A DNA stretch of 64,000 nucleotides, from the NCBI GenBank assembly GCA_038230515.1, contig JBBRND010000005.1:1-64000 (forward strand). The letters run 5' to 3'. Every line of letters starts with the position of its first letter. Within the stretch, counting starts at the first letter, position 1. The position numbers and the translations under genes were made by a program. This document shows positions 26,801-35,539 of the stretch, piece by piece. Source of the DNA: JAPLDB01 sp038230515 (GTDB lineage: Bacteria > Bacteroidota > Bacteroidia > AKYH767-A > 2013-40CM-41-45). The notes below the pieces were generated by a model that made no database searches, had not been told where the DNA came from, and saw only the letters and a list, made by a program, of their open reading frames with translations.

Positions 26801-29800
26801 TCCGATTACCGGAGCTTCATTGTCAACTACAATTACATTGAAGGAGCAATTGTTGGTTCCATCAATATTGGTAACAGTAGCAGTAACACTTGTTGTACCA
26901 ACGCTAAAAGTTCCGGCAGCCGGGCTGAATGTAACGGTAGGTGTTGGAGAACCTCCCGTTGTAACCTGACCAAGCAATTGCCCATTGGTAATGGTGGCAT
27001 TGCAAAACCCGGAAGTATTTATCGAGAGATTACCATTGCAGGTAACAGTTGGAGCGGAATTCGGAGAACCAACTTCAAAATCGCTCATGCTTGTTAAGGT
27101 AGTAGTAGTTATTGTTTGTCCGGCAGGAGCAGTTGATGCATCTACCCAAACGGTAGGATCGTATTTCCTTATCTTGTAAGTTGTAATTGCTCCGCCAACA
27201 GTGCCGCTGTTTGTGGTATTGGTCAGGTCGTAAGTAGCGGTATAATTGGTAAACGATCCGCTTACCTTTGTCATTGTCCAGTAGTGATCGCACTTTGCTG
27301 CCTGATTGATTCCTGAACAATTTCCACCCACGCATCCGCTGGCTTCATTCGGAGCAGAAGCATTGGTTGCCTTGCCACTGATAACAGCACTTGCAGCTCC
27401 GGTAGTACTGAGGGTAGCAGGAGCATATACTCCGTTACCAATTTCAAATTTCTTTGTAGAAGCACCGGCAGGAAGATTCCAGACCAGGGTACCTTTTACA
27501 TACGATGTAGTGCTTGCACCGGTAATATCAGCAGCAGTTGAAGACATGGTAACCGTGTTCGCACCTGTAATTAATTTACCGGCTGTAAAAAGAAGAGATG
27601 AGCCGGCAACAGTTCCGTTTACCTGTGCATTGCTGCCAAGCGTAACGTTGCCTGAGTTATTGATCGTAAGTTTAGCAAGCACAGTCGCTAAAGAAGGAAT
27701 TTCAGGTCCTGAAGTTACCGCAGTAGTTCCGGTGTACGTTACATTTACGGATGAACCGAAAGTTGGTGCAACGGAAATTGAACCACCCGTTGTTGCCTGT
27801 TTATCGCGGATTATAGTGGAACCGAAACCCATGGTCAGCGCAGAAGATAACGTGAAAGCACCGTTGGTAAGAGTAAGTGTACCATTTACGGTGGCAGTAT
27901 TATTTAAAGTAACTCCAGTGCCACCACCGCTGTTATCAATAGTAAGATTATTCATCGGCTGACTGGCGCTTTTGAAATTGGTATTTTGAGCAACGCTACC
28001 ATTGAAAATATAATTAGCCAATGGATCAAATGTAGAGGTAATAACTCCTGCTGCTCCGAGTGCACCGGTAACAATTCCGTTGGCACTTGCAGAAACTAAA
28101 GTAGCACCGGAGTTTAAAGCGAACGTACAATTAGCTCCGCCACCTGTAATTTTAAATGTAGAACAATCCATTATGCCATTTGCAGTAAAAGAACTTGGCG
28201 GAATGGTCGAATTTAAAGGACCAATGTTTAGGTTGGTAAGCAACTTAACAGCCGTTCCTGTATTTACAGTGTAACTTGTATAATCAGAATTAGTACCTGC
28301 ATAAGACAATGTTTGTGGTGATGCAAGGGTTCCTGCACCGTTAAAGACAAAACCGGTTGCTGCGCTTGATGATGAAGTGTAAAAAATTCCTACAGATGCA
28401 GCTTTCGAAAAATTACCTGTTATTCTGAATTCATTAGCTGAAAGCGTTGCGTTCGTTCCCCAATCAATAAGTCTTGTTGATGTGGCGGTGGTGGGAATAG
28501 TTAAGTCCTGAGTTTGAAAAATGCTGAGTCCACCTGCACCGGTTTGCATAACAATTCCTGAAGTTCCAGTTGTGTTTATAGTTGTGGTACCGGCAATTGT
28601 AACTGTAGCGGTTGCCGTACCTCCTGCATTAAGAGTTACCGTTCCTCCTGTTTGAGAAAAAGTAGCGGCAGTGATAGATGTTGTTCCTCCCGAATTAGCA
28701 AGTACGTTGAAAGTTCCTCCGCTCACGCTCAAAGCACCTGTAATTGCCAGTGTAAATGTACCGGCATTTCCTGCAGTTGCATTGTTCAGATTCACTGTTC
28801 CGCCTGATTGAGTAAAGCTACCGGCCACATTCATAACTGATGCTCCTGTACCACCGGTTCCGTTTCCTTGTAATGTTCCTAACTGCACACTTGCATTGCC
28901 GTTAACAGTAAGAGTTTTTGATCCACCGTTTGACACTCTGAAGCTTGCCCCGGTACCATTAACAGTAAAATCGTTTGCAACGGTTACATTGGAGGTCATG
29001 GTATAGGTACCGGAACCTGTTACAGTAAGTTTGTAATAATTTCCTCCGCTTGAAACAGGTGGAACAGGTAAGGGCGATATATTGGTTGTGCCGTTGTAAT
29101 CAACAGTGCTCGTTCCTATAGTATAAAGTCCTGTACCCGGAGAAAATGAAGTGGCAATTCCGATAATACCGGTTGATGAAAATGTGCGGATACCGTTTCC
29201 GTTATTGCTGATAAGATTAGCATAATTTGCCGCTGTAATTATTTGAGTTGTTGCCGATAAATAATCTATCGTAGAAGCACTTCCGAGGGTAAGCGAGGTA
29301 ATGGTGCTTGAAACCGTAGTGAGTGTAGTTCCGCTCAATCCATTCGCATTGGTAGTGGAAAGAGAACCATTTACTGTTACTGTTCCGGTTCCGGTAATTT
29401 GATTTGCATTACAGATCATTGCACCGGAAGCAGCAATAACCAACGCTCCGTTATCTGTTATAGTTCCTGCTGTGTGTGTAAATGTGCCATTGATGGTAAG
29501 TGTTACACCCGGATCAATTACAACGGTACCGCTTGTAAGAATAAGATTGTTTAGAGTCTGATCGGTAGAAATTTTTAATATTGCAGTAGCACCATTAACT
29601 GTAATATCATTGGTAGCTAAAAGTGTTCCACCGCCTGATGCATTTAACTGAAGAGTACCTGCATTCACTTTGGTTAACCCGGTGTATGTGCATGCACCTC
29701 CAAGAACGAGTGTTCCTGCTGCATTTACTTTTAAGGTTCCTGTAGTAGCAGCTTTGTTCACGATGGCTCCGTTATAGGTAACTACACCTGCAGCACCTAA

Positions 29801-30172
29801 AACATTAATTGTGGTAGCTCCTGCACCAACCTGTATAGAATGGGTAGATGCAATAGTATAAATAGCACCGCTTGGCGTTGACAGAATACTTCCGTCATTT
29901 AAAATGGTACTGCTTGCATTACCGTAACTGCCTGCATCTGTAAAGCGGCCTTCAACGCCATTGCTGAGAGTTAAAGTACCGGAGAAAGTGTTAGCAGTGT
30001 TCGTAATGGCAAAAATTGAATTTGCTGCTGTTCCATTTGCATTGGCGCTTAAAGTAAGCCCACCGCTCGTATTGGAAATAACACCACTGAAAGTCATTGT
30101 TGCATTGCTTCCAAGAGTTAATGTGCGAAGAGCGCTTTTTTTTCCGGTTATAAATTGCTTGCTGGATTTCAT
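23864..30172 (-). CDS. Giant T9SS surface protein; signal peptide apparently missing
   Basis: About 2102 residues from the ATG at 30172. Residues ~20-1030 are beta-strand repeats of autotransporter-associated type (TLTLGSNATMTFSG, TGTLKVNAAGTLVLGG), probably a long beta-helix. Residues ~1080-1490 hold about six HYR-like Cys-containing domains, several almost identical. Residues ~1490-2010 hold several PKD/Ig-like domains, and the last ~80 a T9SS type A sorting domain (YPNPAADKA ... LVDMMGK ... KGVYMIRL). The N-terminus MKSSKQFITGKKSALRT has a basic stretch but no hydrophobic core. Upstream starts at 30232 (ATG) and 30244 (TTG) are open but do not give a normal signal peptide. A promoter-like TTACTTTG at about 30215-30222 favours the start given. 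Likely an adhesin. Confidence 0.8.
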   Translation of the reverse strand: MKSSKQFITGKKSALRTLTLGSNATMTFSGVISNTSGGLTLSANANGTAANSIFAITNTANTFSGTLTLSNGVEGRFTDAGSYGNASSTILNDGSILSTPSGAIYTIASTHSIQVGAGATTINVLGAAGVVTYNGAIVNKAATTGTLKVNAAGTLVLGGACTYTGLTKVNAGTLQLNASGGGTLLATNDITVNGATAILKISTDQTLNNLILTSGTVVIDPGVTLTINGTFTHTAGTITDNGALVIAASGAMICNANQITGTGTVTVNGSLSTTNANGLSGTTLTTVSSTITSLTLGSASTIDYLSATTQIITAANYANLISNNGNGIRTFSSTGIIGIATSFSPGTGLYTIGTSTVDYNGTTNISPLPVPPVSSGGNYYKLTVTGSGTYTMTSNVTVANDFTVNGTGASFRVSNGGSKTLTVNGNASVQLGTLQGNGTGGTGASVMNVAGSFTQSGGTVNLNNATAGNAGTFTLAITGALSVSGGTFNVLANSGGTTSITAATFSQTGGTVTLNAGGTATATVTIAGTTTINTTGTSGIVMQTGAGGLSIFQTQDLTIPTTATSTRLIDWGTNATLSANEFRITGNFSKAASVGIFYTSSSSAATGFVFNGAGTLASPQTLSYAGTNSDYTSYTVNTGTAVKLLTNLNIGPLNSTIPPSSFTANGIMDCSTFKITGGGANCTFALNSGATLVSASANGIVTGALGAAGVITSTFDPLANYIFNGSVAQNTNFKSASQPMNNLTIDNSGGGTGVTLNNTATVNGTLTLTNGAFTLSSALTMGFGSTIIRDKQATTGGSISVAPTFGSSVNVTYTGTTAVTSGPEIPSLATVLAKLTINNSGNVTLGSNAQVNGTVAGSSLLFTAGKLITGANTVTMSSTAADITGASTTSYVKGTLVWNLPAGASTKKFEIGNGVYAPATLSTTGAASAVISGKATNASAPNEASGCVGGNCSGINQAAKCDHYWTMTKVSGSFTNYTATYDLTNTTNSGTVGGAITTYKIRKYDPTVWVDASTAPAGQTITTTTLTSMSDFEVGSPNSAPTVTCNGNLSINTSGFCNATITNGQLLGQVTTGGSPTPTVTFSPAAGTFSVGTTSVTATVTNIDGTNNCSFNVIVVDNEAPVIGGCPANITQCDNNVATWTDPTATDNCSAIVACSPVSGSTFATGATTVTCTATDPANLTSSCSFTVTINITPVISGCPASFTVCDNFHPTWTTPTATGTPAPSVACVPASGSLFALGTTPVTCTATNSCGSDACSFNVTVNASPVISGCPADFTVCDNLHPTWTAPTATGTPAPSVACVPASGSLFALGTTPVTCTATNSCGSDGCSFNVTVNASPVISGCPADFTVCDNLNPTWTTPTATGTPAPSVACVPASGSLFALGTTPVTCTATNSCGSDGCSFNVTVNASPVISGCPSNITQCDNHVATWTDPTATGTPTPVVACVPASGSTFATGATTVNCTATNSCGSDACSFTVTISTSPTANAGPDQSICYTGTAQLAGSIGGGASSSTWTRSGDGTFDDASLLNAVYTPGPSDIISGTVTLTLTTDDPAGPCSAVADQMILTVLNSPPSKPAFPTGPTVACVGNIFNYTIPAVPTAASYTWTSLLPGSASIAGGGTAVSINFFGALPGGTSYYPFSVYATNACGNSLTRSFSIQNKISVPSFTGGLPVVVCQNTNGVTYSIVPLGAGITYTWTITGSGATINGSNTGSSISVDFATFTSVTISVTATNACMTTAARSMTVTSSPVIPGAITGPTYVCPGGTYAYSVPAVPGASTYLWTAPAGSSIAGNSNSVTITFGGTIPGGATVGVSATGTCANSSAARTKGVGNGKPNTPGNISGLAAGQCGQTGVSYSIAPVLTPVAASSYTWTVNNGASISGPNNLSGVTIDFPANFVSVTLSVIANNACGSSSARTLVVTGVSNTPTSISSSTNNFTPCNTDVVTYCAVGSTNATSYVWTVPAGATILGSATGSCIIVQWGATGGTLTCKALNGCGQSGTKTQAVTVSCREAQVSRSVNEFNAQVYPNPAADKATVKFNAVSADKYSISLVDMMGKEAMIKKGAATEGANMIELDLSSYAKGVYMIRLQSGEQSEMIRLIIN
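25931..26578 (-). repeat. 216-bp tandem repeat inside the giant gene (HYR-like domains)
   Basis: ACCACTGATT anchors recur at 25931, 26147, 26363 and 26579 (ACCACTGATC), exactly 216 bp (72 codons) apart. Three units in a row are almost identical at the DNA level, while flanking HYR-like domains are more divergent. This points to recent duplication or gene conversion, and copy number may differ between strains or be collapsed in assembly. Confidence 0.9.
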
Positions 30173-30365
30173 GGTTAAAACTGTGCTAAGTAATGCCCAA
30201 CGCAATGCCGTGTGCAAAGTAATACAAAACATTTTGTTCTGCAAGTGAAATGTGGCGAATCTTTGAACAGTACTGCCTTACATGGATTTTAGAGGTTGTT
30301 TAAACTTATGGATACAATCGGCTTTTAGGCGAAAAGATTTCGGAGGGTAAGAGAGTTCATTTCAC

Positions 30366-30409
30366 ACAAAAAAAATTCCTCCCCCGCGCTTTACGGAGAA
30401 GGAATTTTT
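30366..30409 (-). terminator. Terminator of the FnIII-like gene
   Basis: AAAAATTCCT at 30371-30380 pairs with AGGAATTTTT at 30400-30409; read on the minus strand the stem is followed by A/T-rich sequence. It lies 48 nt past the stop of the minus-strand gene ending at 30457. Confidence 0.65.
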
Positions 30410-30456
30410 CAACATACAAACCAATGCTAAAGAATGATCTGTTTAATCAACTGCTC

Positions 30457-31089
30457 TTACTGAACAATGGTGCTTACCAATGCACTCCAGTTTCCGGTGC
30501 CTGAAACTGTAATAGCACGAAAGCGGAAGTACACTCTCACTTCAGGCGTTAATCCATCAACCACCGTTTTTGCCTGTAAGGTAGAAGGCAGATCAACCCA
30601 CGCTATCCCGTCTAAGCTCTTTTGCCAGTCGTAAGAAGCACGAATAGCGGCTGCTTTTGCGGTGAGAACTGCCGAGCCGGAAGCAGGGCCATTCTTCACA
30701 GCCAGGGGTGGCTTTATATGCACTCCGTGAAGTTTCAAACTAAAACCGGATGCTTCAATAATTGCGATTGCAGTAACCTCGTCAACCGCTGCATCAGCAA
30801 GACCCTGCACGTAACCTTGCCAATCATGTACATCTTTCAGTACTACATTGTACTCAATGTCGCGCGCGGCTGCACTGCCTGTTACATGTGTACCCGCAGT
30901 TGCCTCTGCTGATTGAAGTTTTGCAACGTCTGTATTTACTGTAGCTACCGCAGGAACCGGTGTTGCAAAAAATGCAATACCGTTAAGGATGTCGAGAGAA
31001 ATTGTTTTTACTTTCTGAATGAAATCACCGACCTTTCTGTATTTCCTGATCAGGAAAACAACAAGAGGTCTTCTTTTTGGATTAGCCAT
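30457..31089 (-). CDS. Fibronectin type III-like protein of unknown function
   Basis: The 210-residue protein opens with a basic stretch (MANPKRRPLVVFLIRKYRK) without a signal peptide. It continues with a helical middle part (FFATPVPAVATVNTDVAKLQ, AARDIEYNVVLKDV) and ends in a FnIII-like domain at about 120-210 (YDWQKSLDGIAWVDLP ... GLTPEVRVYFRFRAIT ... GNWSALVSTIV). It fits a family I remember as common in Bacteroidota, with no known function. It is likely cytoplasmic or exported by an unknown route. Array 2 of 21-bp units begins 108 bp upstream of its start, and an ECF-type sigma factor lies beyond the array on the same strand. Confidence 0.7.
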   Translation of the reverse strand: MANPKRRPLVVFLIRKYRKVGDFIQKVKTISLDILNGIAFFATPVPAVATVNTDVAKLQSAEATAGTHVTGSAAARDIEYNVVLKDVHDWQGYVQGLADAAVDEVTAIAIIEASGFSLKLHGVHIKPPLAVKNGPASGSAVLTAKAAAIRASYDWQKSLDGIAWVDLPSTLQAKTVVDGLTPEVRVYFRFRAITVSGTGNWSALVSTIVQ

Positions 31090-31196
31090 TTTGTTTTTAT
31101 TTTAATTGTTTAATACTTAGTTAATTTTATTTTTTATGTCTGTGTTTTTCGATGCATTGTTGTAGCTAAGGAGGAATGTCGCTGGCATAAAATGCA

Positions 31197-31553
31197 GTGG
31201 ACATCTCCGGACTTAATATGGCGATCTCCGCAGGCGAAACGGACAAGTCACCGGAAACTTTGCCGTTGTCATTAAGCATTGCGGACACGTACTCCATCAA
31301 ATTGGCAAGCGGAATTGTTAAATCGGAGATCGCTAATCTGACATTTGCCTTTGGCACTGACACATTGGACAAGGGCAGCGACAAAGTCGCGAAGGCCAAT
31401 GTTGTAGTAGCGATGTGTAATGAGATAGTTGCCACGGCAACTTTTACACTGGACATGTACTTACCAACATTTGCGATGGCACCAACAACATTGGAGTTGT
31501 CATGTAACCTTTTTGCATATTTATCTGGGAGCTTTTTCATTTTCTTAACGTTG
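31197..31553. repeat. Array 2: about 17 degenerate units with 21-bp period
   Basis: Sixteen to seventeen units of exactly 21 bp are seen, without insertions. The first ~9 bases of each unit are partly conserved (forms like TTGGACATG and TTTGCGATG, loosely alternating), while the last ~12 bases vary strongly. The array occupies most of a 672-nt gene-free stretch (31090-31761) between the FnIII-like gene and the sigma factor gene. The rest of the stretch holds no recognised gene. One frame on each strand stays open across the whole array. Confidence 0.85.
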
Positions 31554-31761
31554 GTTGTTATTTTCAGAAACCCGTTATAATCTTCTATTCCACAAGCAGC
31601 CGGAAACGGGACATGTTTTGTAAAATAAATTTTGGAACCTGGCGGGGCGGCCGGTGCTGAGTGTCTGCCTGTTGTTGATTCACCTCGCGAATGAGAAGCT
31701 AAGCCACACGCGTTGCTTCGCGTTAAGACCTGCAATCTCATAATGAGAACAGGAAAAAAAA

Positions 31762-32394
31762 TTAATCAATCTTCCACTCAGAATATTTCGATCCGTATCT
31801 TGAAGCAAGAACTTTTTTCAATTTGCGAAACGCTCTGCGGCAGCACTTGCGCACACTGTCCGGCTTGAGGTGCAAAGCCAATCCCACTTCGTTTGTATTC
31901 ATGCTCCTAATAAAAATCATCTCCAGTATTTTGTGCGTTTGCTCAGGGAGTATATCAAAAAGCCGCAGTAGAAATTTTTTTTCTTCATCCTCTTCAAGTG
32001 TGTTGGTATTGCTTTCCTGCTGCTGATCGAATGATTCAAATTCCTTCACGTGTACATAGTGATGCTCTGTGCGGATGATGCGCATGGCTTGATTGTTTGC
32101 AATATTGCTGAGCCAGGTGGCGAAAAATCCCTGCTCGCAATACTGCCCGTTGCTGATTTCAATAAATGCAGCAGTAAAAGTTTCCTGCAAGGCATCGTCT
32201 GTCAAATCACTGTTGTGTAGCAGGTGGCAAAGGTGCGGACGAAGCCGGGGCCGGTGGCGGGCTTCAATAACAGCAAAACATTGTTGTTCCCCTTTCAGGA
32301 AAGCAGCAACGAGTTCTGCATCGCTACGAACATCTCCACCACGCTTGCGCGGTAAAGTAATTTTTTTGAATTGCTTTTTCATTTGATGCTCCAT
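31762..32394 (-). CDS. ECF-type RNA polymerase sigma factor
   Basis: The 210-residue protein has sigma region 2 at about 25-100 (DAELVAAFLKG, DDALQETFTAAFIEI, FFATWLSNIANNQAMRIIR) and region 4 at about 145-200 (LPEQTHKILEMIFIRSMNTNEVGLALHLK ... VRKCCRRAFRKLKK). No anti-sigma gene is adjacent. Its target promoters are unknown. The nearest genes are the FnIII-like protein downstream (across array 2) and a divergent T9SS protein gene, either of which could be under its control, but nothing in the sequence shows this. Confidence 0.9.
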   Translation of the reverse strand: MEHQMKKQFKKITLPRKRGGDVRSDAELVAAFLKGEQQCFAVIEARHRPRLRPHLCHLLHNSDLTDDALQETFTAAFIEISNGQYCEQGFFATWLSNIANNQAMRIIRTEHHYVHVKEFESFDQQQESNTNTLEEDEEKKFLLRLFDILPEQTHKILEMIFIRSMNTNEVGLALHLKPDSVRKCCRRAFRKLKKVLASRYGSKYSEWKID

Positions 32395-32618
32395 TTGTTC
32401 GGAGAATAAAAGCCACCCCGGTTTTTCGGGAAGGAGAACAGAGCATCAGTAGTTCATCTGTTTTATTTGGTATTTGTTAGCTAAACGGAACAGGTGAAAA
32501 ATTATTGTGGAGTGTAGAAAAAAAAATGTTGGTTGATTTTGCGCGTTTTATTTTCGTCACTCACCCATTCAAAACATACGATGGTCACAATTGTGTTTTG
32601 TGACGTGGAAATTGTTTT

Positions 32619-32626
32619 TAGATTTG
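32619..32626 (+). promoter_or_regulatory. -7 promoter element TAGATTTG, close to the start codon
   Basis: TAnnTTTG match that ends only 4 nt before the GTG at 32631, with a TTTTG about 18 nt upstream as a -33 candidate. The transcript probably has no or almost no leader. Confidence 0.55.
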
Positions 32627-32630
32627 AGCG

Positions 32631-34190
32631 GTGAAAAAAATCTATGTTGTGTTGGTTGTTGTTTTTGTTCTCTTCGGTAAAGGAGGGATGGGGCAGAGTA
32701 CGTGGCAGAAAACTTTCTTAAGTAGTAGAGCCGTTTCTTATTGTGATTTAAAGCAAACAAATGATAGTGGTTATATTGCAACAGGGAAAATAGGATACTT
32801 GAGTGGTATTTGGAGAATCTTTCTTCTCAAAACAGATATAAATGGAAGTTTAATATGGAATAAAACTTATGAATATACCTCGTTTAATGGTATTGCCTGT
32901 TACGGCAATGCAGTAGTACAAAATGTGGATGGTAGTTTCGTAGTTACCGGTTCAATGTTAACTGGATCCGACATGGAAATTTTTCTTATGAAAACGAATT
33001 CAATTGGAGATACTATTTGGACAAAAGTATATAGTTATTCTTATAGTGGAGAAGGTTTCGAGGTAAAACAAACTTATGATGGAGGATATATTATTGCAGC
33101 AGATATTGGAATTAACAGCACTTCTGATTACCATGCGTGCCTTATTAAAACTGATAGTTTGGGTAATGAAATTTGGAGTAAAAAATTTATCTCGGGTCAG
33201 TCAACATTTGCAAGCGATGTGGAAGTAAAGAATGATAGCAGTTATATTTTTACTGGCATTGCAGTTGCGAATGGAGGTACTGATTCAAGTATTTTTACAG
33301 TAAGTATTGATTCAACTGGAAATTTTATTTGGGCTAAACTTTATGGACCGGCAAATCCAACAAATAGTATTCAAAAAATATTTACCAGTCATTTTAATAA
33401 TGGAAGTTTCATTATAGCTGCAAACGAATATCTTCATTCATTTCCTTATGCTGAAACCCATCTTCTGAGAATTGCCCAAAATGGTGATACACTTTGGACT
33501 AAATACGTTGAAGGGCTTTCGACAACTTCTCTTTCATCTTGTGACGATAATGGTTTCATATTAGGAGGCGATTATTCATTAGTAAAATTTGATTCGAGTG
33601 GAGATACCGAATGGGGTAAAGATTTTTCAATTGGTATTTATCAAAGTAGAAGCTCTGCTGTTCAAACTTTCAATGGAGACTTTATTACTGTGAATGAAGT
33701 TTCTTTTAATGGAGTAGAAGATTATATTTGCTTAATTAAAACCGAGAGCACTGGCTTTACGTGTAATAAAACGGATAGAGTATTAATCTCAAATAGCTTG
33801 TCTTCTCAGGTTTCAAACTTTACTCCTACAATTTCAGTTCCGGTAGCAACGGTTGTTCCTTATGCACTCTTAATGAATAATGTGAGCGGGGAGAACACGG
33901 AATGTATTGCACTCACAATCCCATCCGACATACCTATCCCGCACTCCGAAATTCTCCTCTCACCCAACCCCGCCATCTCCCGCTTCAGCATCTCCGGAAA
34001 TTTTAATGCAGATGAAGCAAGAGTAAGCATCACCGATGTAACCGGACGCGAAGTGCTTTTCAAAAAAACAGTTGCAGATAAAAACAGGATGGATGTGGAA
34101 CTTCCGTTTTCAGCAGAAGGAATTTATTTTGTTTCTGTAATGGATGGGGACGGTAAAAAAGTTACCGGCAAAATTGTGTTGATGAAATAA
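32631..34190 (+). CDS. Secreted T9SS protein with propeller-like repeats
   Basis: The 519-residue product uses a GTG start directly before an ideal signal peptide (KKIYVVLVVVFVLFGKGGMGQ). Six or more repeats of the type TNDSGYIATG ... IFLLKTDINGSLIWNKTY lie between residues 30 and 390, a pattern forming beta-propellers in Bacteroidota surface proteins. The C-terminal ~80 residues are a complete T9SS type A sorting domain (LSPNPAISRF ... ITDVTGREV ... SAEGIYFVSV). It is divergent from the sigma factor gene. Ligand unknown. Confidence 0.85.
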   Translation: MKKIYVVLVVVFVLFGKGGMGQSTWQKTFLSSRAVSYCDLKQTNDSGYIATGKIGYLSGIWRIFLLKTDINGSLIWNKTYEYTSFNGIACYGNAVVQNVDGSFVVTGSMLTGSDMEIFLMKTNSIGDTIWTKVYSYSYSGEGFEVKQTYDGGYIIAADIGINSTSDYHACLIKTDSLGNEIWSKKFISGQSTFASDVEVKNDSSYIFTGIAVANGGTDSSIFTVSIDSTGNFIWAKLYGPANPTNSIQKIFTSHFNNGSFIIAANEYLHSFPYAETHLLRIAQNGDTLWTKYVEGLSTTSLSSCDDNGFILGGDYSLVKFDSSGDTEWGKDFSIGIYQSRSSAVQTFNGDFITVNEVSFNGVEDYICLIKTESTGFTCNKTDRVLISNSLSSQVSNFTPTISVPVATVVPYALLMNNVSGENTECIALTIPSDIPIPHSEILLSPNPAISRFSISGNFNADEARVSITDVTGREVLFKKTVADKNRMDVELPFSAEGIYFVSVMDGDGKKVTGKIVLMK

Positions 34191-34246
34191 AATCTGATGG
34201 TGTGATGTGTGTGTGCCCGTAAACGTTGCTAAAATGTACTTGTACA

Positions 34247-34945
34247 ATGGATCAAAAAACAATTCTCATCACCGGCAGCAACAGGGGTATCGGTTTTGAA
34301 ATAGCAAGGCAATGTGGAAGAAAAAACTTTCATGTTGTTATTTCAGGACGTGATGAATCAAAACTCCGGAAGTCACTCGATGAGTTGCTGAAGGAAAATA
34401 TTCGCGCTGATAAATTGATGATGGATGTCAGCAGTGCTGAAAGCATAAAACAGGCGGCAGAAAAATTTAAAGCAATGAATATTTCGCTTGATGTGCTGGT
34501 AAACAATGCCGGAGTGGGAGTGAGGGGGGACACAGCAATATTAAATAGTGATGAAACCGTTCTTGACGAATCTCTTCTTACAAATAGTTATGGACCGCTT
34601 CGGGTAACGAAAGCATTTCTGCCGCTGATACAATCGCCCGGAAGAATTATTATGATTTCAAGCGGTGGCGGTTCTATGACCGATGAAGTTGGAGGATGGT
34701 GGCCTGCTTACTGCGTTTCAAAATCATTGCTGAACGCGATAACCCGACACCTGGCTCATGAACTGAGTGGGAGAAATATTTCCGTGAATGCAGTTTGCCC
34801 GGGTTGGGTGCGCACAGAAATGGGAGGAGCAGGAGCATCGCGCTCTGTTGAAAAGGGCGCTGAAACTCCTGCATGGCTTGCTTCAGATGCTTCTCAAAAA
34901 TTAACCGGCAGTTTCTTCAGAGACAAAAATGAAATACCGTGGTGA
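34247..34945 (+). CDS. Short-chain dehydrogenase/reductase
   Basis: This 232-residue SDR enzyme has the NAD(P)-binding TGSNRGIG near the N-terminus, NNAGVGVRG near 90, the catalytic Ser in MISSGGG, and the YxxxK motif in PAYCVSKSLL. The C-terminal PGWVRTEMGG is typical of the family. I chose the ATG at 34247; an in-frame TTG seven codons upstream lacks support. It resembles carbonyl-reductase-like SDRs, but the substrate is not known. It stands between a T9SS protein gene and a convergent membrane protein gene. Confidence 0.9.
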   Translation: MDQKTILITGSNRGIGFEIARQCGRKNFHVVISGRDESKLRKSLDELLKENIRADKLMMDVSSAESIKQAAEKFKAMNISLDVLVNNAGVGVRGDTAILNSDETVLDESLLTNSYGPLRVTKAFLPLIQSPGRIIMISSGGGSMTDEVGGWWPAYCVSKSLLNAITRHLAHELSGRNISVNAVCPGWVRTEMGGAGASRSVEKGAETPAWLASDASQKLTGSFFRDKNEIPW

Positions 34946-34950
34946 GGGTT

Positions 34951-35454
34951 TTAGTATTGCCTGGCTTTTCTCACTTTAAAAAAGATAACACCTGTTAATA
35001 TCATACTGATGGCAACAAAAAGATAAAATAAACTGCTGTACTTATACGCTGCAGCGTCAGAAGACTTAATTTTCTTTTCAAGAATGTTAAGTTGTTTTGA
35101 GAGCGTGTCTGTTACATGCATGCTTTGTTCCAGCCGCAATTCGCAATCGTGCGAATTGTAACTGCCCGTTGTCTTTTCAAAAGTTTTGTAATCCAGGGTG
35201 CGCTTCAATTCATCCATAATGTTGTTGTCAAGCGTTACAATACGGATAAGCACTTCGTTGCTTTTTTCAAGATCACGTTTTGTTTTATTTCCAAAAATGC
35301 CTGAGTGTTGTTGAATGGAAGTTGTGTAAGCGCTGAAATTTTTTGCCCGTGCAGTAAGAAGTGTTTCCAGGTTCATCCGGTCCTGCATTTGGGTTTGTGC
35401 AAAGGCAGTTTGTGCAAGGAAGAGCAGAACGATAACTGAATGAGTTTTTTTCAT
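34951..35454 (-). CDS. Membrane-anchored periplasmic protein, unknown
   Basis: The 167-residue product has a signal peptide (MKKTHSVIVLLFLAQTAFA), a helical central part with coiled-coil character (residues ~35-130) and one C-terminal transmembrane helix (YLFVAISMILTGVIFFKV) followed by a basic tail (RKARQY). It is predicted to expose the central part to the periplasm with its C-terminus in the cytoplasm. No family is recognised. It is convergent with the SDR gene, only 5 nt from its stop codon. Confidence 0.7.
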   Translation of the reverse strand: MKKTHSVIVLLFLAQTAFAQTQMQDRMNLETLLTARAKNFSAYTTSIQQHSGIFGNKTKRDLEKSNEVLIRIVTLDNNIMDELKRTLDYKTFEKTTGSYNSHDCELRLEQSMHVTDTLSKQLNILEKKIKSSDAAAYKYSSLFYLFVAISMILTGVIFFKVRKARQY

Positions 35455-35539
35455 TGTGAAATTGAGAATTGAATGATTTTATCTTAAAGAAAAATCCATG
35501 CCTGATCTTGAAATTTCAAGAAGGGAGCAGGATTTGAAT

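Noticed and set aside
26543..27335. Several frames antisense to the giant gene
   Set aside because: They are shadows produced by the regular codon pattern of the repeat domains, with no independent start signals.
31166..31741. A 191-residue minus-strand frame through array 2
   Set aside because: Most of it is the array itself and the rest is low-quality sequence; no signal, start context or family. Kept as a finding, not as a CDS.
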